Source of the DNA: Pelagerythrobacter rhizovicinus
GTDB taxonomy: Bacteria > Pseudomonadota > Alphaproteobacteria > Sphingomonadales > Sphingomonadaceae
DNA: 64,000 nt
Assembly (NCBI RefSeq): GCF_004135625.1
Contig: NZ_SDPV01000001.1
Span: forward strand, 1-64,000
Direction: 5' to 3'
Made by a program: the position numbers and the translations under genes. Every line of letters starts with the position of its first letter. The first letter of the stretch is position 1. Positions 35,997-43,420 of the stretch are shown piece after piece. The notes below the pieces were generated by a model that was given only the letters and a program-made list of their open reading frames with translations, made no database searches and was not told where the DNA came from.

Positions 35997-38098
35997 GCGG
36001 CCAAGGGCTCCCTGTCCATATCCGGCACCGGCTGCGGGGCCTGCGCCTGCTCATCGCCGCCGACGACCGCGATCACTTCGATCGGCTGGGCGACGGGCAG
36101 TTCGTTGATCGAAAGGACCGCACAGCCCGGTGCGCGCAGGCGCAGCAGGCCGGCCAGCGGGCGCCGGGCGCGCGGCTGGACGATCAGCGCGGGTTTGCCC
36201 GCGCCGGCCGGGCGGCCCGCGACGATCGCGGCAATCCGCTCGCCGATCGAGCGGGCGAGATCGGGTTCGATGACGACGTTCCCGCTCGCCGGGTCCTGCA
36301 GCCCGCCGACGACCATCTCCTCCAGCTCGGCGGCGAGAGTGATGACCGGCAGGCGCTCGTCCGGCGCGCACAGGCTGCCGACCAGCATCGGGCCGAGATC
36401 GGCGCGGAGCATGTCGACCAGCCGGTCGTGGTCGGTCGTCTGCTGCGCCGCCTGCGACAGGCTGGCGAGGATCGGCAGCGGATGCGCGAGCGAAATTCCG
36501 TCGGCGAGCAGCGCGCGCAGCAGCCGGGTGACCGCGGCGAGCGAGAGCGGCTGCGGCGTGATCGTCTCGACCATCTGCGCGTTTCGCTCGCGCACCATGT
36601 CGAGCAGTTCGCGCACCTGGTCGGGGCCGAGCAGGTCCTGCGGCCGGGCGGAGAGGAGCTGGTTCACATGGGTCGCAACCACGCTTTCCGGATCGACGAC
36701 GAGATAGCCTTCGGCCACTGCCAGGTCGCGCGTGCCCGCATCGATCCACACGGCCGGGCAGCCGAAGCTCGGGTCGCGGGTCGCCTCGCCCGGAAGCTGG
36801 GCGAGCTGGCCCGCCTCGCCGGTGTCGATCGCGAGCATCCGATCGGGACGAAGCTGGCCGGAGCCGAGCGGCGCACCGCCCAGTGTCACGCGGTAGCGGT
36901 CGGGCGCCAGGTCGAAGCTGTCCTTGATCCGGAATTGCGGCACGATGTAGCCGAACGACTGGCAGAGCTGGCGCCGCAGACCGGTGAGGCGCGAGACGAG
37001 CGGCGCACCGCGCCGGTCGTCGGCCAGATGGACCAGCCCGAAGCCGAGTTCGATCGTCACCAGCGCCTGTTCGGAGATGTCCTCGATCGCGATCCGCGTC
37101 GTGTCGGGAGCGGGTTCCGCTTCCTCGACGGGCACGAAGGCCTTGCGCCGCTTGAGCGTGCGCCACAGCGCGAAAGCGCCGGCGGCAAGCGGCAGGAAGA
37201 CCGACTGCGGCATGGCCGGGATCATGCCCATGGCCGCGAGGATGCAGCCGACCGGCAGCCAGATGCCGGGCTCGGCGAGCTGGCCGCCGATCTGTCCGGT
37301 GAGGTCGCGGCTATCGGAGACGCGGGTCACGATCACCGCCGCGGCGATCGAGAGCAGCAGGGCCGGGACCGAAGCGACCAGCGCGTCGCCGACGGCCAGC
37401 GTCACGTAGAGCTCGCCCGCCTCGCCCGCCGACAGGCCGTGCGTGGCCATGCCGAGCACGAACCCCGCCACGATATTGACGAACAGGATCAGCAGCGCCG
37501 CGATCGCGTCGCCCTTCACGAACTTGCTGGCGCCGTCCATCGAGCCATAGAAGTCCGCCTCGGTCGCGATCTCGCGGCGGCGGGCCTTGGCTTCGTCGGC
37601 CGTCATCAGCCCGGCGGCGAGGTCGGCGTCGATCGCCATCTGCTTGCCGGGGAGGGCGTCAAGCGTGAAGCGCGCGGAGACTTCCGACACGCGGCCCGCA
37701 CCCTTGGTCACGACCACCAGGTTGATGATCATCAGGATCATGAAAACGAACAGGCCCACGGCGAAGCTGCCGCCGATCAGAAAGGCGCCGAAGGCCTCGA
37801 TCACCTTGCCGGCCGCGGCCTCGCCCTCGTGCCCGTTCATCAGCACGACGCGGGTGGAGGCGACGTTGAGCGCGAGGCGCAGCAGCGTCGCGAACAGCAG
37901 GACCGAGGGGAACGACGAGAAGTCGAGCGGCTTTTCCGCATTCATCGCCGCCATCAGCACCGCGACCGAGAGCGCGATGTTGAGCACGAAGAACAGGTCG
38001 AGCATGGCCGGCGGGATCGGCACGACCATCAGCACGATGATCGTCAGGATGCCGACCGGCAGAGCCATCGAGGGCGTGAGGAACGAACGCCAGGTCAC
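35993..38098 (-). CDS. flhA: Flagellar export gate protein FlhA
   Basis: The 701-residue protein has about eight N-terminal membrane segments with the FHIPEP hallmarks (LDFFFVLNIALS-like, FPSVLLFATLLRLALNVAST, RVVLMNGHEG, GKQMAIDADLAAGLMTADEA, GSMDGASKFVKGDAIA) and a C-terminal cytosolic domain that docks export chaperones. The start is GTG, overlapping the stop of the transglycosylase gene; its stop overlaps the fliA ATG. It is the large proton-driven part of the flagellar type III export gate with FlhB and FliPQR, most of which lie outside the window. Confidence 0.96.
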   Translation of the reverse strand: MTWRSFLTPSMALPVGILTIIVLMVVPIPPAMLDLFFVLNIALSVAVLMAAMNAEKPLDFSSFPSVLLFATLLRLALNVASTRVVLMNGHEGEAAAGKVIEAFGAFLIGGSFAVGLFVFMILMIINLVVVTKGAGRVSEVSARFTLDALPGKQMAIDADLAAGLMTADEAKARRREIATEADFYGSMDGASKFVKGDAIAALLILFVNIVAGFVLGMATHGLSAGEAGELYVTLAVGDALVASVPALLLSIAAAVIVTRVSDSRDLTGQIGGQLAEPGIWLPVGCILAAMGMIPAMPQSVFLPLAAGAFALWRTLKRRKAFVPVEEAEPAPDTTRIAIEDISEQALVTIELGFGLVHLADDRRGAPLVSRLTGLRRQLCQSFGYIVPQFRIKDSFDLAPDRYRVTLGGAPLGSGQLRPDRMLAIDTGEAGQLAQLPGEATRDPSFGCPAVWIDAGTRDLAVAEGYLVVDPESVVATHVNQLLSARPQDLLGPDQVRELLDMVRERNAQMVETITPQPLSLAAVTRLLRALLADGISLAHPLPILASLSQAAQQTTDHDRLVDMLRADLGPMLVGSLCAPDERLPVITLAAELEEMVVGGLQDPASGNVVIEPDLARSIGERIAAIVAGRPAGAGKPALIVQPRARRPLAGLLRLRAPGCAVLSINELPVAQPIEVIAVVGGDEQAQAPQPVPDMDREPLAA

Positions 38099-38949
38099 AG
38101 CCCGAACGCCCGGAACTTGCCGTAGGCTTCGCCCACGTGCCGCGCCGCGCGGCTATCGAGCCCGTCGGAGCCGCCGAAGGTGGTCTGCAGCGTCTCCGCC
38201 ATTGAGGGCCGCGGCGCGGGCCGGGCGGGCTCGGCGGCGAACGTGCTGCGTGCCTGGGTGAAAGCGGCCGATGGCGTCGACGGCAGATAAGTGCCGGCCG
38301 CCGGTGGCGCGACCGCACCGCCCTGCTTGGCGTCCTCGACTTTGCCGCGCACCAGGTCCATGACTTCGCCGACCGAGCGCGAGCGCCCGCCCTGGTAGAA
38401 GATCGCCGGGTTCGCTTCCGCCGGTTTGGGAAACAGTGCGGCGGCGGATGTCAGCGGATTGTCCCGCAGCGCGCCCAGGAAGCCCTTGGCGCCGCCTGCC
38501 CCCAGGAAATGCGCGAGGTAGAGTTCGGCATGGTCCGGCTCGCGGCCGAGGAAGTCGCGCAGCTCGCCCGCATTGTCGCGCGCGAGCTCGGCCGCCATCA
38601 GCGAGGAGACTTCGGGATCGAAGCGCAGCGCCATGATCTGGGCGCGCATCCCGGCATCGCCGACCGTCGCCCGGCCACCCTGCTGGACGATGGCCGCCTC
38701 GGCCCAGTCCAGCCCGTGCGTCTTGCCGTGGCGGTCGAGCGTCTCGAGCCAGGTCGAGGAGATGAACTGGTAGAGCCCCGATGCGCTCGAAGTGCGTGCC
38801 CGGGCGTCGCTGTCGAGATTCGATTCGATCTTTGCCTGCGCCAGCAGGTAGTCGAAATCGACGCCGGTCGCGGCCGACGCGCGGGCAATCGACGCCTGCA
38901 CGCTGTCGGGCTGCGCTGCACTACGCTGGACTGGTGTGATACCTGACAA
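38095..38949 (-). CDS. Flagellum-associated lytic transglycosylase (SLT domain)
   Basis: The 284-residue protein starts with an SLT/goose-lysozyme-like domain: catalytic Glu 42 in AQAKIESNLD, then SSASGLYQFISSTWLETLDR and LAHFLGAGGAKGFLGAL. No Sec signal is seen, as for rod-penetration muramidases exported by the flagellar machinery. The C-terminal 100 residues are Pro/Ala-rich and may bind rod proteins. It supplies the peptidoglycan-cutting activity that the short FlgJ of this genome lacks. The TTG start follows GGGGA. A sigma-54 promoter lies about 40 nt upstream, and flhA and fliA overlap downstream. Confidence 0.87.
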   Translation of the reverse strand: MSGITPVQRSAAQPDSVQASIARASAATGVDFDYLLAQAKIESNLDSDARARTSSASGLYQFISSTWLETLDRHGKTHGLDWAEAAIVQQGGRATVGDAGMRAQIMALRFDPEVSSLMAAELARDNAGELRDFLGREPDHAELYLAHFLGAGGAKGFLGALRDNPLTSAAALFPKPAEANPAIFYQGGRSRSVGEVMDLVRGKVEDAKQGGAVAPPAAGTYLPSTPSAAFTQARSTFAAEPARPAPRPSMAETLQTTFGGSDGLDSRAARHVGEAYGKFRAFGL

Positions 38950-38984
38950 GGTAATCCCCGGCTTGGTTGTACTCGCCGGGGTTC

Positions 38985-39002
38985 AAGCAAGAGGTGTGCC
39001 AA
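38985..39002 (-). promoter_or_regulatory. Sigma-54 promoter of the transglycosylase-flhA-fliA operon
   Basis: The minus strand reads TTGGCAC-ACCTC-TTGC, a perfect match to the -24/-12 consensus TGGCAC-N5-TTGC, with correct spacing, in the 61-nt gap between flgN and the transglycosylase start. An RpoN-dependent activator is encoded at 53.8 kb. Confidence 0.85.
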
Positions 39003-39010
39003 TAGCGGCG

Positions 39011-39364
39011 TCAGGCGTGGTAGGGCATCTCCCGCGCCACCGAGGGGCGGCCCGCGCCGTAGAGATTGATGCGGCCGGTGAGCGAGCCCAGGCGGGCGTC
39101 GACGTTGGCGGCGATCAGATTGCGGATCTTGCGGTTGATCTCGTTGAGGCGCGCGACGGCGTCGAGCAGGCCGCGGCATTCCTCGTCCAGTGCGCCTTGC
39201 GCCTGGCTTTCGATCGCCTCGCACAGCTCCAGCTTGCCGTCGGAGCAGTTGAGTATGGAATCGAGGTCGAGGGCGGCAAGCGCCTGCCGCTCGCTTTCGA
39301 GAAGGGCAAGCATTTGCCGGAGTGCATCGCGAAGGGAGGGGCGCGGGTGCTGGTTCTCGGTCAT
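39011..39364 (-). CDS. flgN: FlgN-like flagellar chaperone
   Basis: The 117-residue, mostly helical protein (RDALRQMLALLESERQALAA, KLELCEAIESQAQGALDEEC, LLDAVARLNEINRKIRNLIA) has the length and heptad pattern of FlgN, the export chaperone for the hook-filament junction proteins FlgK and FlgL. The sequence alone is weakly conserved; the 4-nt overlap with flgM directly upstream makes the call convincing. The transglycosylase gene follows after 61 nt, with its own sigma-54 promoter. Confidence 0.75.
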   Translation of the reverse strand: MTENQHPRPSLRDALRQMLALLESERQALAALDLDSILNCSDGKLELCEAIESQAQGALDEECRGLLDAVARLNEINRKIRNLIAANVDARLGSLTGRINLYGAGRPSVAREMPYHA

Positions 39365-39651
39365 CGCTCGTTCCTCGGCATGAAGCCCGCGGCGATCATC
39401 GCATCGGCGGTCTTGCGCGGATCGAGCCGGTAGCGGCCCTGCTCGATCGCCTGGCGGAGTTCGGTTACGCGCTCGCGGTCGACGGGCGCTTCGGGGCCGG
39501 CGAGGCCGACGCCGTTGAGAGCGACCCCGGCGGCCTGATCGGCATCGGTGCCGGCGGGCCGTGCATGCTCGGCGTGCGAAACGGGCGCAGTGCCCTTCGC
39601 TCGCAGGCTGCGCAGGATGCCGTTCGGCCCATGCATGTCGATCCGGTCCAT
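39361..39651 (-). CDS. flgM: Anti-sigma-28 factor FlgM
   Basis: The 96-residue protein has a disordered N-terminus and the C-terminal FlgM helix pair (DRERVTELRQAIEQGRYRLD, PRKTADAMIAAGFM). It binds FliA until export through the completed hook-basal body frees the sigma factor. It is followed by flgN with a 4-nt overlap. Unlike in enterobacteria it is not next to flgA in one transcript: flgA ends about 90 nt upstream on the same strand. A sigma-28-like promoter candidate lies just upstream, which would give feedback control. Confidence 0.85.
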   Translation of the reverse strand: MDRIDMHGPNGILRSLRAKGTAPVSHAEHARPAGTDADQAAGVALNGVGLAGPEAPVDRERVTELRQAIEQGRYRLDPRKTADAMIAAGFMPRNER

Positions 39652-39681
39652 CGGTTCGCTCCGTTCGTGTACCGGAACTCA

Positions 39682-39707
39682 GGACGGCGGGGGATGGGAG
39701 AGTTTAA
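39682..39707 (-). promoter_or_regulatory. Possible sigma-28 promoter of flgM
   Basis: On the minus strand TAAA is followed after 14 nt by GCCG, near the sigma-28 pattern TAAA-N15-GCCGATAA, about 30-55 nt upstream of flgM. Spacing is one base short and the -10 is partial. Two TTGCCG/CGGCAA motifs lie further upstream near 39.72 and 39.75 kb. Confidence 0.35.
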
Positions 39708-39740
39708 GGCGGCCGGCGAGAATTTGCCGCTCGGGCAGTC

Positions 39741-40241
39741 CTACGGCAATTCGACGCCGACGCGGCCGGGCTGGATCACCCGTGCGCGGATCGTGTTGCG
39801 CTTCTCACCCGCGGGGCGGACGCGGATCCATTCGCCGACCGCGCCGCCTTCGAGCGCCTCGCCCTGACGGGACACGGTGAAGCCGCTGCCCTGGACGGCG
39901 ATCGAAACTGCTTCGCCCCGGGCGATCACCGGCTCGGCCCTGGCCGCGGCCTGACCGGCCGCGACCGGCACGAACAGCCGCCAGCCGCCCGCCACCGGGC
40001 AGCGCACGAGCACCGTGCTGTTGGCGCTGCCGTACCATTCGAGAGCGAGCGGCATCGGGCACTGCGTCAGCTTGAGCCGCCGGTCGACCGGCAGGCGCGC
40101 GCCGCCCTCGGTGCCTTGCGGGGCGCCGGTGAAGCGGGCGACCTCGCGGTCGATACTGGCGAGATCGTGGAAGCCGGCGGCAAGCGCCGGAACCGCAGTG
40201 CCGAGCGCGCCGGCGAGAATTGCTGCTGGGATCAGTCGCAT
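39741..40241 (-). CDS. flgA: Flagellar P-ring assembly chaperone FlgA
   Basis: The 166-residue protein has a signal peptide (LIPAAILAGALGTAVPALA), a middle part with the conserved Cys pair (LTQCPMPLAL and VLVRCPVAGG) and the SAF/FlgA end: GEAVSIAVQGSGFTVSRQG, then GEWIRVRP and an RNTIRARVIQPGRVGVELP ending. FlgA assists FlgI polymerisation around the rod in the periplasm. It is the last gene of a three-gene minus unit headed by the MotA-like and MotB-like genes, and the flgBCD operon runs divergently. Confidence 0.9.
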   Translation of the reverse strand: MRLIPAAILAGALGTAVPALAAGFHDLASIDREVARFTGAPQGTEGGARLPVDRRLKLTQCPMPLALEWYGSANSTVLVRCPVAGGWRLFVPVAAGQAAARAEPVIARGEAVSIAVQGSGFTVSRQGEALEGGAVGEWIRVRPAGEKRNTIRARVIQPGRVGVELP

Positions 40242-40245
40242 GATG

Positions 40246-40719
40246 TCACCTTCCGATGTCGCTTTCCTGCGGCGCGCGGGGCGCCGGGCGTGCCGGTGTC
40301 TCTGCAATCCCTGTGCCAGATGTGCGCCCGTCGAAGTCGAGCACCGCGACCAGATCGCTGGTCTGCGCGGGTTCGACCACGATCCGGGCGTTCCGTCCGG
40401 CCGCGCCTGCCTCGCTCGCGAGCGCGACCGCGGCAGCGGCCGTCTCGGCGCTCCGTCCGGCGGCATAGCGCGCGACGATGGTGAGGTTCTGCCGTGCGTC
40501 GTGCGGCTGCTCGGCGAGCCAGTCCGCCAGCGGCGGGGCCCCCGGCGCCGCGCGGTAGATGGCCAGCGGTTCGCCGCGCGCGGGGACCGGGCTCGCCGCC
40601 TCCGCCGGGTCGGCGGCCTCGGGCCGCTCGGCCATGGCGGCGGCGGTGACCATGAACAGAATCAGCGCGAGATCGGCCAGCGTGGTCTGCCAGCCGGCGC
40701 GGGCGTTCGAAAGGATCAT
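40246..40719 (-). CDS. Miniature MotB/ExbD-like membrane protein
   Basis: The 157-residue protein has a short cytosolic N-terminus and one membrane helix (WQTTLADLALILFMVTAAAM) with Asp 16 placed like the proton-binding Asp of MotB, PomB or ExbD. The periplasmic part is Pro/Ala-rich and then resembles a degenerate OmpA-like fold (QNLTIVARYAAGRSAETAAA, NARIVVEPAQTSDLV) without recognisable peptidoglycan-binding motifs. It overlaps the MotA-like gene by 4 nt and flgA starts 4 nt after it. A full motAB pair exists elsewhere in the window, so this is an additional unit. A stator accessory or P-ring-related role is inferred only from position. Confidence 0.6.
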   Translation of the reverse strand: MILSNARAGWQTTLADLALILFMVTAAAMAERPEAADPAEAASPVPARGEPLAIYRAAPGAPPLADWLAEQPHDARQNLTIVARYAAGRSAETAAAAVALASEAGAAGRNARIVVEPAQTSDLVAVLDFDGRTSGTGIAETPARPAPRAPQESDIGR

Positions 40720-41369
40720 GCGGCCACCTTGTCCGCCGTTTCGTCGGTCCGCAGCGGGATCGATCGTTCGACCGCGGCGGCCAGCCAGTCGATCAGTTCC
40801 TGCCGCTCGCGCTCCTCGGCGCGGGCCCGGCGGGTCAGGGCGGTAGCAAGCGGGGCGAAGACGAAGTTTGCCAGAACCAGGCCGTAGAGGGTGGTGATGA
40901 CGGCGGTGCCGATCGAACGCGCATAGTCGGCGTCCGCAGCCGCTGCGAAGCCGCCAAGCGCGACAAGCGTTCCCGCAAGGCCGAGCACCGGCGCCAGCTC
41001 GGCGGCCTCGCCCAGCACCCGCGTCGCGGTATCCGCCGCGCCCTGGCGGCGCGCGCGATGGCGTGCGTGCTCGTCGTGAAGCGCCTTGATCGAGCGGTGG
41101 CGGATCAGGGCCTCGCTCAGATCGTCGAATTCGCCGTCACCGAAGCTGTGCGGCTCGGCCCGCAGAATGCCGTCCTCCCCGATCTCCTGCACTTGCGCGG
41201 CAAGTTCGGCACGCACCCGCGCACTGTCGAACGGACGGCTCGGAAGCTGCGCCAGCGCGTGCAGCGCCACGCGCGCGTCGCGCCAGCCGCAGCGCAGCAG
41301 CGTCGCCGCCAAAGTTCCTCCCAGTACGATCGCCGCCGAGAGCGGATCGAGCAATTGCATGATGTCCAC
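40716..41369 (-). CDS. Miniature MotA/TolQ/ExbB-like channel protein
   Basis: The 217-residue protein has three membrane segments. The first (LSAAIVLGGTLAATLL) aligns with the second helix of MotA/PomA (VLGGT pattern), the others with helices 3 and 4 (LAPVLGLAGTLVALGGF; TAVITTLYGLVLANFVFAPL). The first MotA helix is missing and there is no hydrophobic segment upstream. AAGGAG precedes the GTG; an ATG three codons later is also possible. Its partner overlaps by 4 nt. It could be a reduced proton channel unit working with FlgA or the motor; a TolQ/ExbB alternative is less likely given the LYGLVLANFVFAP signature. Confidence 0.7.
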   Translation of the reverse strand: MDIMQLLDPLSAAIVLGGTLAATLLRCGWRDARVALHALAQLPSRPFDSARVRAELAAQVQEIGEDGILRAEPHSFGDGEFDDLSEALIRHRSIKALHDEHARHRARRQGAADTATRVLGEAAELAPVLGLAGTLVALGGFAAAADADYARSIGTAVITTLYGLVLANFVFAPLATALTRRARAEERERQELIDWLAAAVERSIPLRTDETADKVAA

Positions 41370-41397
41370 GTGGTTCTCCTTGCCACGAAGAACGCCT

Positions 41398-41478
41398 TTG
41401 CCGGCGCGGGATTTAGCCCGCGGCGGACATTTGCCGCTTCCGGCAAACGCTTGCCGCCATCGCCTGCGTTTCCGGGCA
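41398..41478 (+). promoter_or_regulatory. Array of FlbD/FleQ-type enhancer half-sites
   Basis: TTGCCG (41431), CGGCAA (41441) and TTGCCG (41451) start exactly 10 bp apart, forming two overlapping inverted repeats on one face of the helix. Further partial copies are TTGCCGG near 41398 and CGGGCAA near 41473. They lie 40-100 bp upstream of the sigma-54 promoter of flgB and resemble the GC-rich ftr-type enhancers bound by FlbD in Caulobacter. Confidence 0.55.
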
Positions 41479-41499
41479 AATTCACCGGCTGCGGACAAT

Positions 41500-41515
41500 T
41501 GGCACGCTCTTTGCT
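41500..41515 (+). promoter_or_regulatory. Sigma-54 promoter of the flgB-motB operon
   Basis: TGGCAC-GCTCT-TTGC matches the -24/-12 consensus exactly. It lies about 35 nt upstream of the flgB ATG, downstream of the enhancer-like half-site array. Confidence 0.88.
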
Positions 41516-41548
41516 GAACATCTGGGCGAACACGTCTGGAGGACTGTC

Positions 41549-41896
41549 ATGAGCAACGGCCTTTTCGGCATTCACGGCGCGGCGCTGGAGATCAGGGCGC
41601 AGCGCATGGGCATGCTCGGATCGAACATCGCCAATGCGGCCACGCCCGGGTACAAGGCGCGCGACATCGATTTCGCTGCCGCCCTCGAAGCTCGCATGGG
41701 CGGCGCTGAGGGCGAGCGGGCGGTGGGCTCGGCCACTCGCTACCGCGTCCCGACGATGCCCAGCCTCGACGGCAATACCGTCGAGATGGCGACCGAACAG
41801 TCGGCCTTCGCCGAGAACGCCGTCGCCTATACCGCGACGCTCGGTTTCCTGCGCGGCCGGGTCGAGACCCTCACGCGCGCGATCAAGGGCGAGTGA
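41549..41896 (+). CDS. flgB: Flagellar proximal rod protein FlgB
   Basis: The 115-residue protein shows the rod-protein N-terminus (LEIRAQRMGMLGSNIANAAT, PGYKARDIDF) and the C-terminal helix (VEMATEQSAFAENAVAYTA, LGFLRGRVETLTRAI). FlgB forms the first rod layer above the MS ring. It is the first gene of a long operon running to motB and has a perfect sigma-54 promoter just upstream; GGAGGA precedes the ATG. Its stop overlaps a GTG that is an alternative flgC start. Confidence 0.92.
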   Translation: MSNGLFGIHGAALEIRAQRMGMLGSNIANAATPGYKARDIDFAAALEARMGGAEGERAVGSATRYRVPTMPSLDGNTVEMATEQSAFAENAVAYTATLGFLRGRVETLTRAIKGE

Positions 41897-41898
41897 CG

Positions 41899-42303
41899 AT
41901 GCCGGGCCCGATGACTCTCTTCGACCTCGGCCAGCGCGCGATGTCGGCACAGCTCGTGCGCATGAACGCCGCAGCTTCCAATCTCGCGAACGCGGGCAGC
42001 GTCGCGGGCAGCGAGGAGCAGGCGTATCGCCCGCTGCGCCCGGTCTTCGCCGAGCATCTCGATACCGCGACGGGCATGAGCACGGTGCGCGTCGACGGCG
42101 TCTACCGCGCCGACGTCGCCCCGGTCCGCCGGCACGAGCCGGGCCATCCGCTCGCCGACGCAAACGGCGACGTCTGGGCCAGCCCGGTCGATGAGAACGC
42201 CGAGATGGTCGAGATGCTCGAAGCCTCGCGCCAGTACCAGAACATGGTCGAGGCGCTTTCCACCGCCAAGCAGCTGATGCTCGAAACGATGAGGATGAAA
42301 TGA
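41899..42303 (+). CDS. flgC: Flagellar proximal rod protein FlgC
   Basis: The 134-residue protein has the rod signature (GQRAMSAQLVRMNAAASNLA, NAGS) and the C-terminal ENAEMVEMLEASRQYQNMVE, ALSTAKQLMLETMRMK. FlgC builds the proximal rod with FlgB and FlgF. I used the ATG after the flgB stop; a GTG six bases upstream overlapping flgB is possible. It overlaps flgD by 4 nt. Confidence 0.92.
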   Translation: MPGPMTLFDLGQRAMSAQLVRMNAAASNLANAGSVAGSEEQAYRPLRPVFAEHLDTATGMSTVRVDGVYRADVAPVRRHEPGHPLADANGDVWASPVDENAEMVEMLEASRQYQNMVEALSTAKQLMLETMRMK

Positions 42304-42584
42304 CCGTAGCAGCGACTTCCGGCGCCGCGCAGACCGCGGCCGGCACCGCCACCACCGGGCGCGACTATGCGTCGCTCGGCCAGGCCGACTTCCTCCGGCT
42401 GCTGACCGTGCAGGTGCAGCAGCAGGACCCGTTCGACCCGGTCGATAACAAGGAGATGCTGGCGCAGATGGCCCAGTTCTCCTCACTCTCCGGGATCACC
42501 GAAATGAACGAAACGCTGCAGGGCATTTCGGACAAGCTTGACGCCCTCGCGGCCGCGCAGGCGGCCACGAACCCCACCGAATGA
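42300..42584 (+). CDS. flgD: Short hook-capping protein FlgD
   Basis: Only the conserved N-terminal FlgD region is present: DYASLGQADFLRLLTVQVQQ, QDPFDPVDNKEMLAQMAQFS and SLSGITEMN. At 94 residues it lacks the tudor/Ig-like C-terminal domains found in FlgD proteins of about 220 residues. FlgD caps the growing hook and allows FlgE assembly. Overlapping neighbours and a clean stop argue against a frameshift; the remaining 16 nt before flgE could not encode the missing part. Confidence 0.85.
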   Translation: MTVAATSGAAQTAAGTATTGRDYASLGQADFLRLLTVQVQQQDPFDPVDNKEMLAQMAQFSSLSGITEMNETLQGISDKLDALAAAQAATNPTE

Positions 42585-42603
42585 CGCACAGGAGCACACG
42601 GCA

Positions 42604-43416
42604 ATGTCTTTCTACACTTCGCTGAACGGTCTGAAGAACTCGCAGACCGAGCTGGGCGTCATCGCCCACAACATCGCCAACGTCGAAACCAACGGCTTCA
42701 AGAAGGGCAGCACGCAGTTCGCCGACATCGTCGCCGGATCGGCGCAGTCGGACCCGCGGATGATCAAGGGCATCGGCGCCACGGTCGAAGGGATCACGCA
42801 GAATTTCGGCCTCGGGCCGATCGAGCAGACCGGCGGCGCGCTCGACGTCGCAATCACCGGCGACGGCTTCTTCGCGATGCGCTCGGCCGACAGCGGCAAC
42901 ACCGTCTTCACCCGCAACGGCGCCTTCGGCGTAGACGAGGCGGGCTTTATCACCGACGGCGGCGTCAACCGCCTGCAGGTCTTCCCGACCGATGCCGATG
43001 GCAACGTCACCTCGACCACGCCGGTCGATGCGCAGATCGCGCCGACCAACGCCGCGGGTGCCGAATACGTCGGCGTCGTGGTCGGCCAGGACGGCCTCGT
43101 CTCGGCATCCTATGCCGATGGAACGACCGAAGCGGTCGGCACCATCGCGCTCGCTTCGTTCATCACGCCGACCGGCCTCAAGCAGATCGGCTCGTCGAAC
43201 TGGGAAGCGACCGGGATTTCGGGCCAGGCCAAGTACGGTTCGCCGGGCACCGGCCAGTATGGCTCGCTGATGTCGGGTTCGATCGAGCGGTCGAACGTGG
43301 ACATCGCCGAGGAACTGGTCGGCCTGATCACCGCGCAGCGCAACTTCCAGGCGAACGCCAAGGCGATCGATACCGCGACCCAGATCTCGCAGACGGTCAT
43401 CAACCTGAGGACCTGA
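42604..43416 (+). CDS. flgE: Flagellar hook protein FlgE
   Basis: The 270-residue protein has the rod/hook N-terminus (SFYTSLNGLKNSQTELGVIA, HNIANVETNGFKKGSTQFAD), the middle motif LDVAITGDGFFAMRSADSG, and the C-terminal SGSIERSNVDIAEELVGLIT, AQRNFQANAKAIDTATQ. It is much shorter than the 400-residue FlgE of enterobacteria, lacking most of the outer D2/D3 region, so the hook subunit is minimal. A distal-rod identity is possible on length alone, but gene order after flgD and before flgF-flgG supports FlgE. Confidence 0.88.
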   Translation: MSFYTSLNGLKNSQTELGVIAHNIANVETNGFKKGSTQFADIVAGSAQSDPRMIKGIGATVEGITQNFGLGPIEQTGGALDVAITGDGFFAMRSADSGNTVFTRNGAFGVDEAGFITDGGVNRLQVFPTDADGNVTSTTPVDAQIAPTNAAGAEYVGVVVGQDGLVSASYADGTTEAVGTIALASFITPTGLKQIGSSNWEATGISGQAKYGSPGTGQYGSLMSGSIERSNVDIAEELVGLITAQRNFQANAKAIDTATQISQTVINLRT

Positions 43417-43420
43417 TCCG

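Noticed and set aside
36428-38125. A 565-residue plus-strand frame over flhA
   Set aside because: flhA is unambiguous on the minus strand; the antisense product is charged and repetitive in composition.
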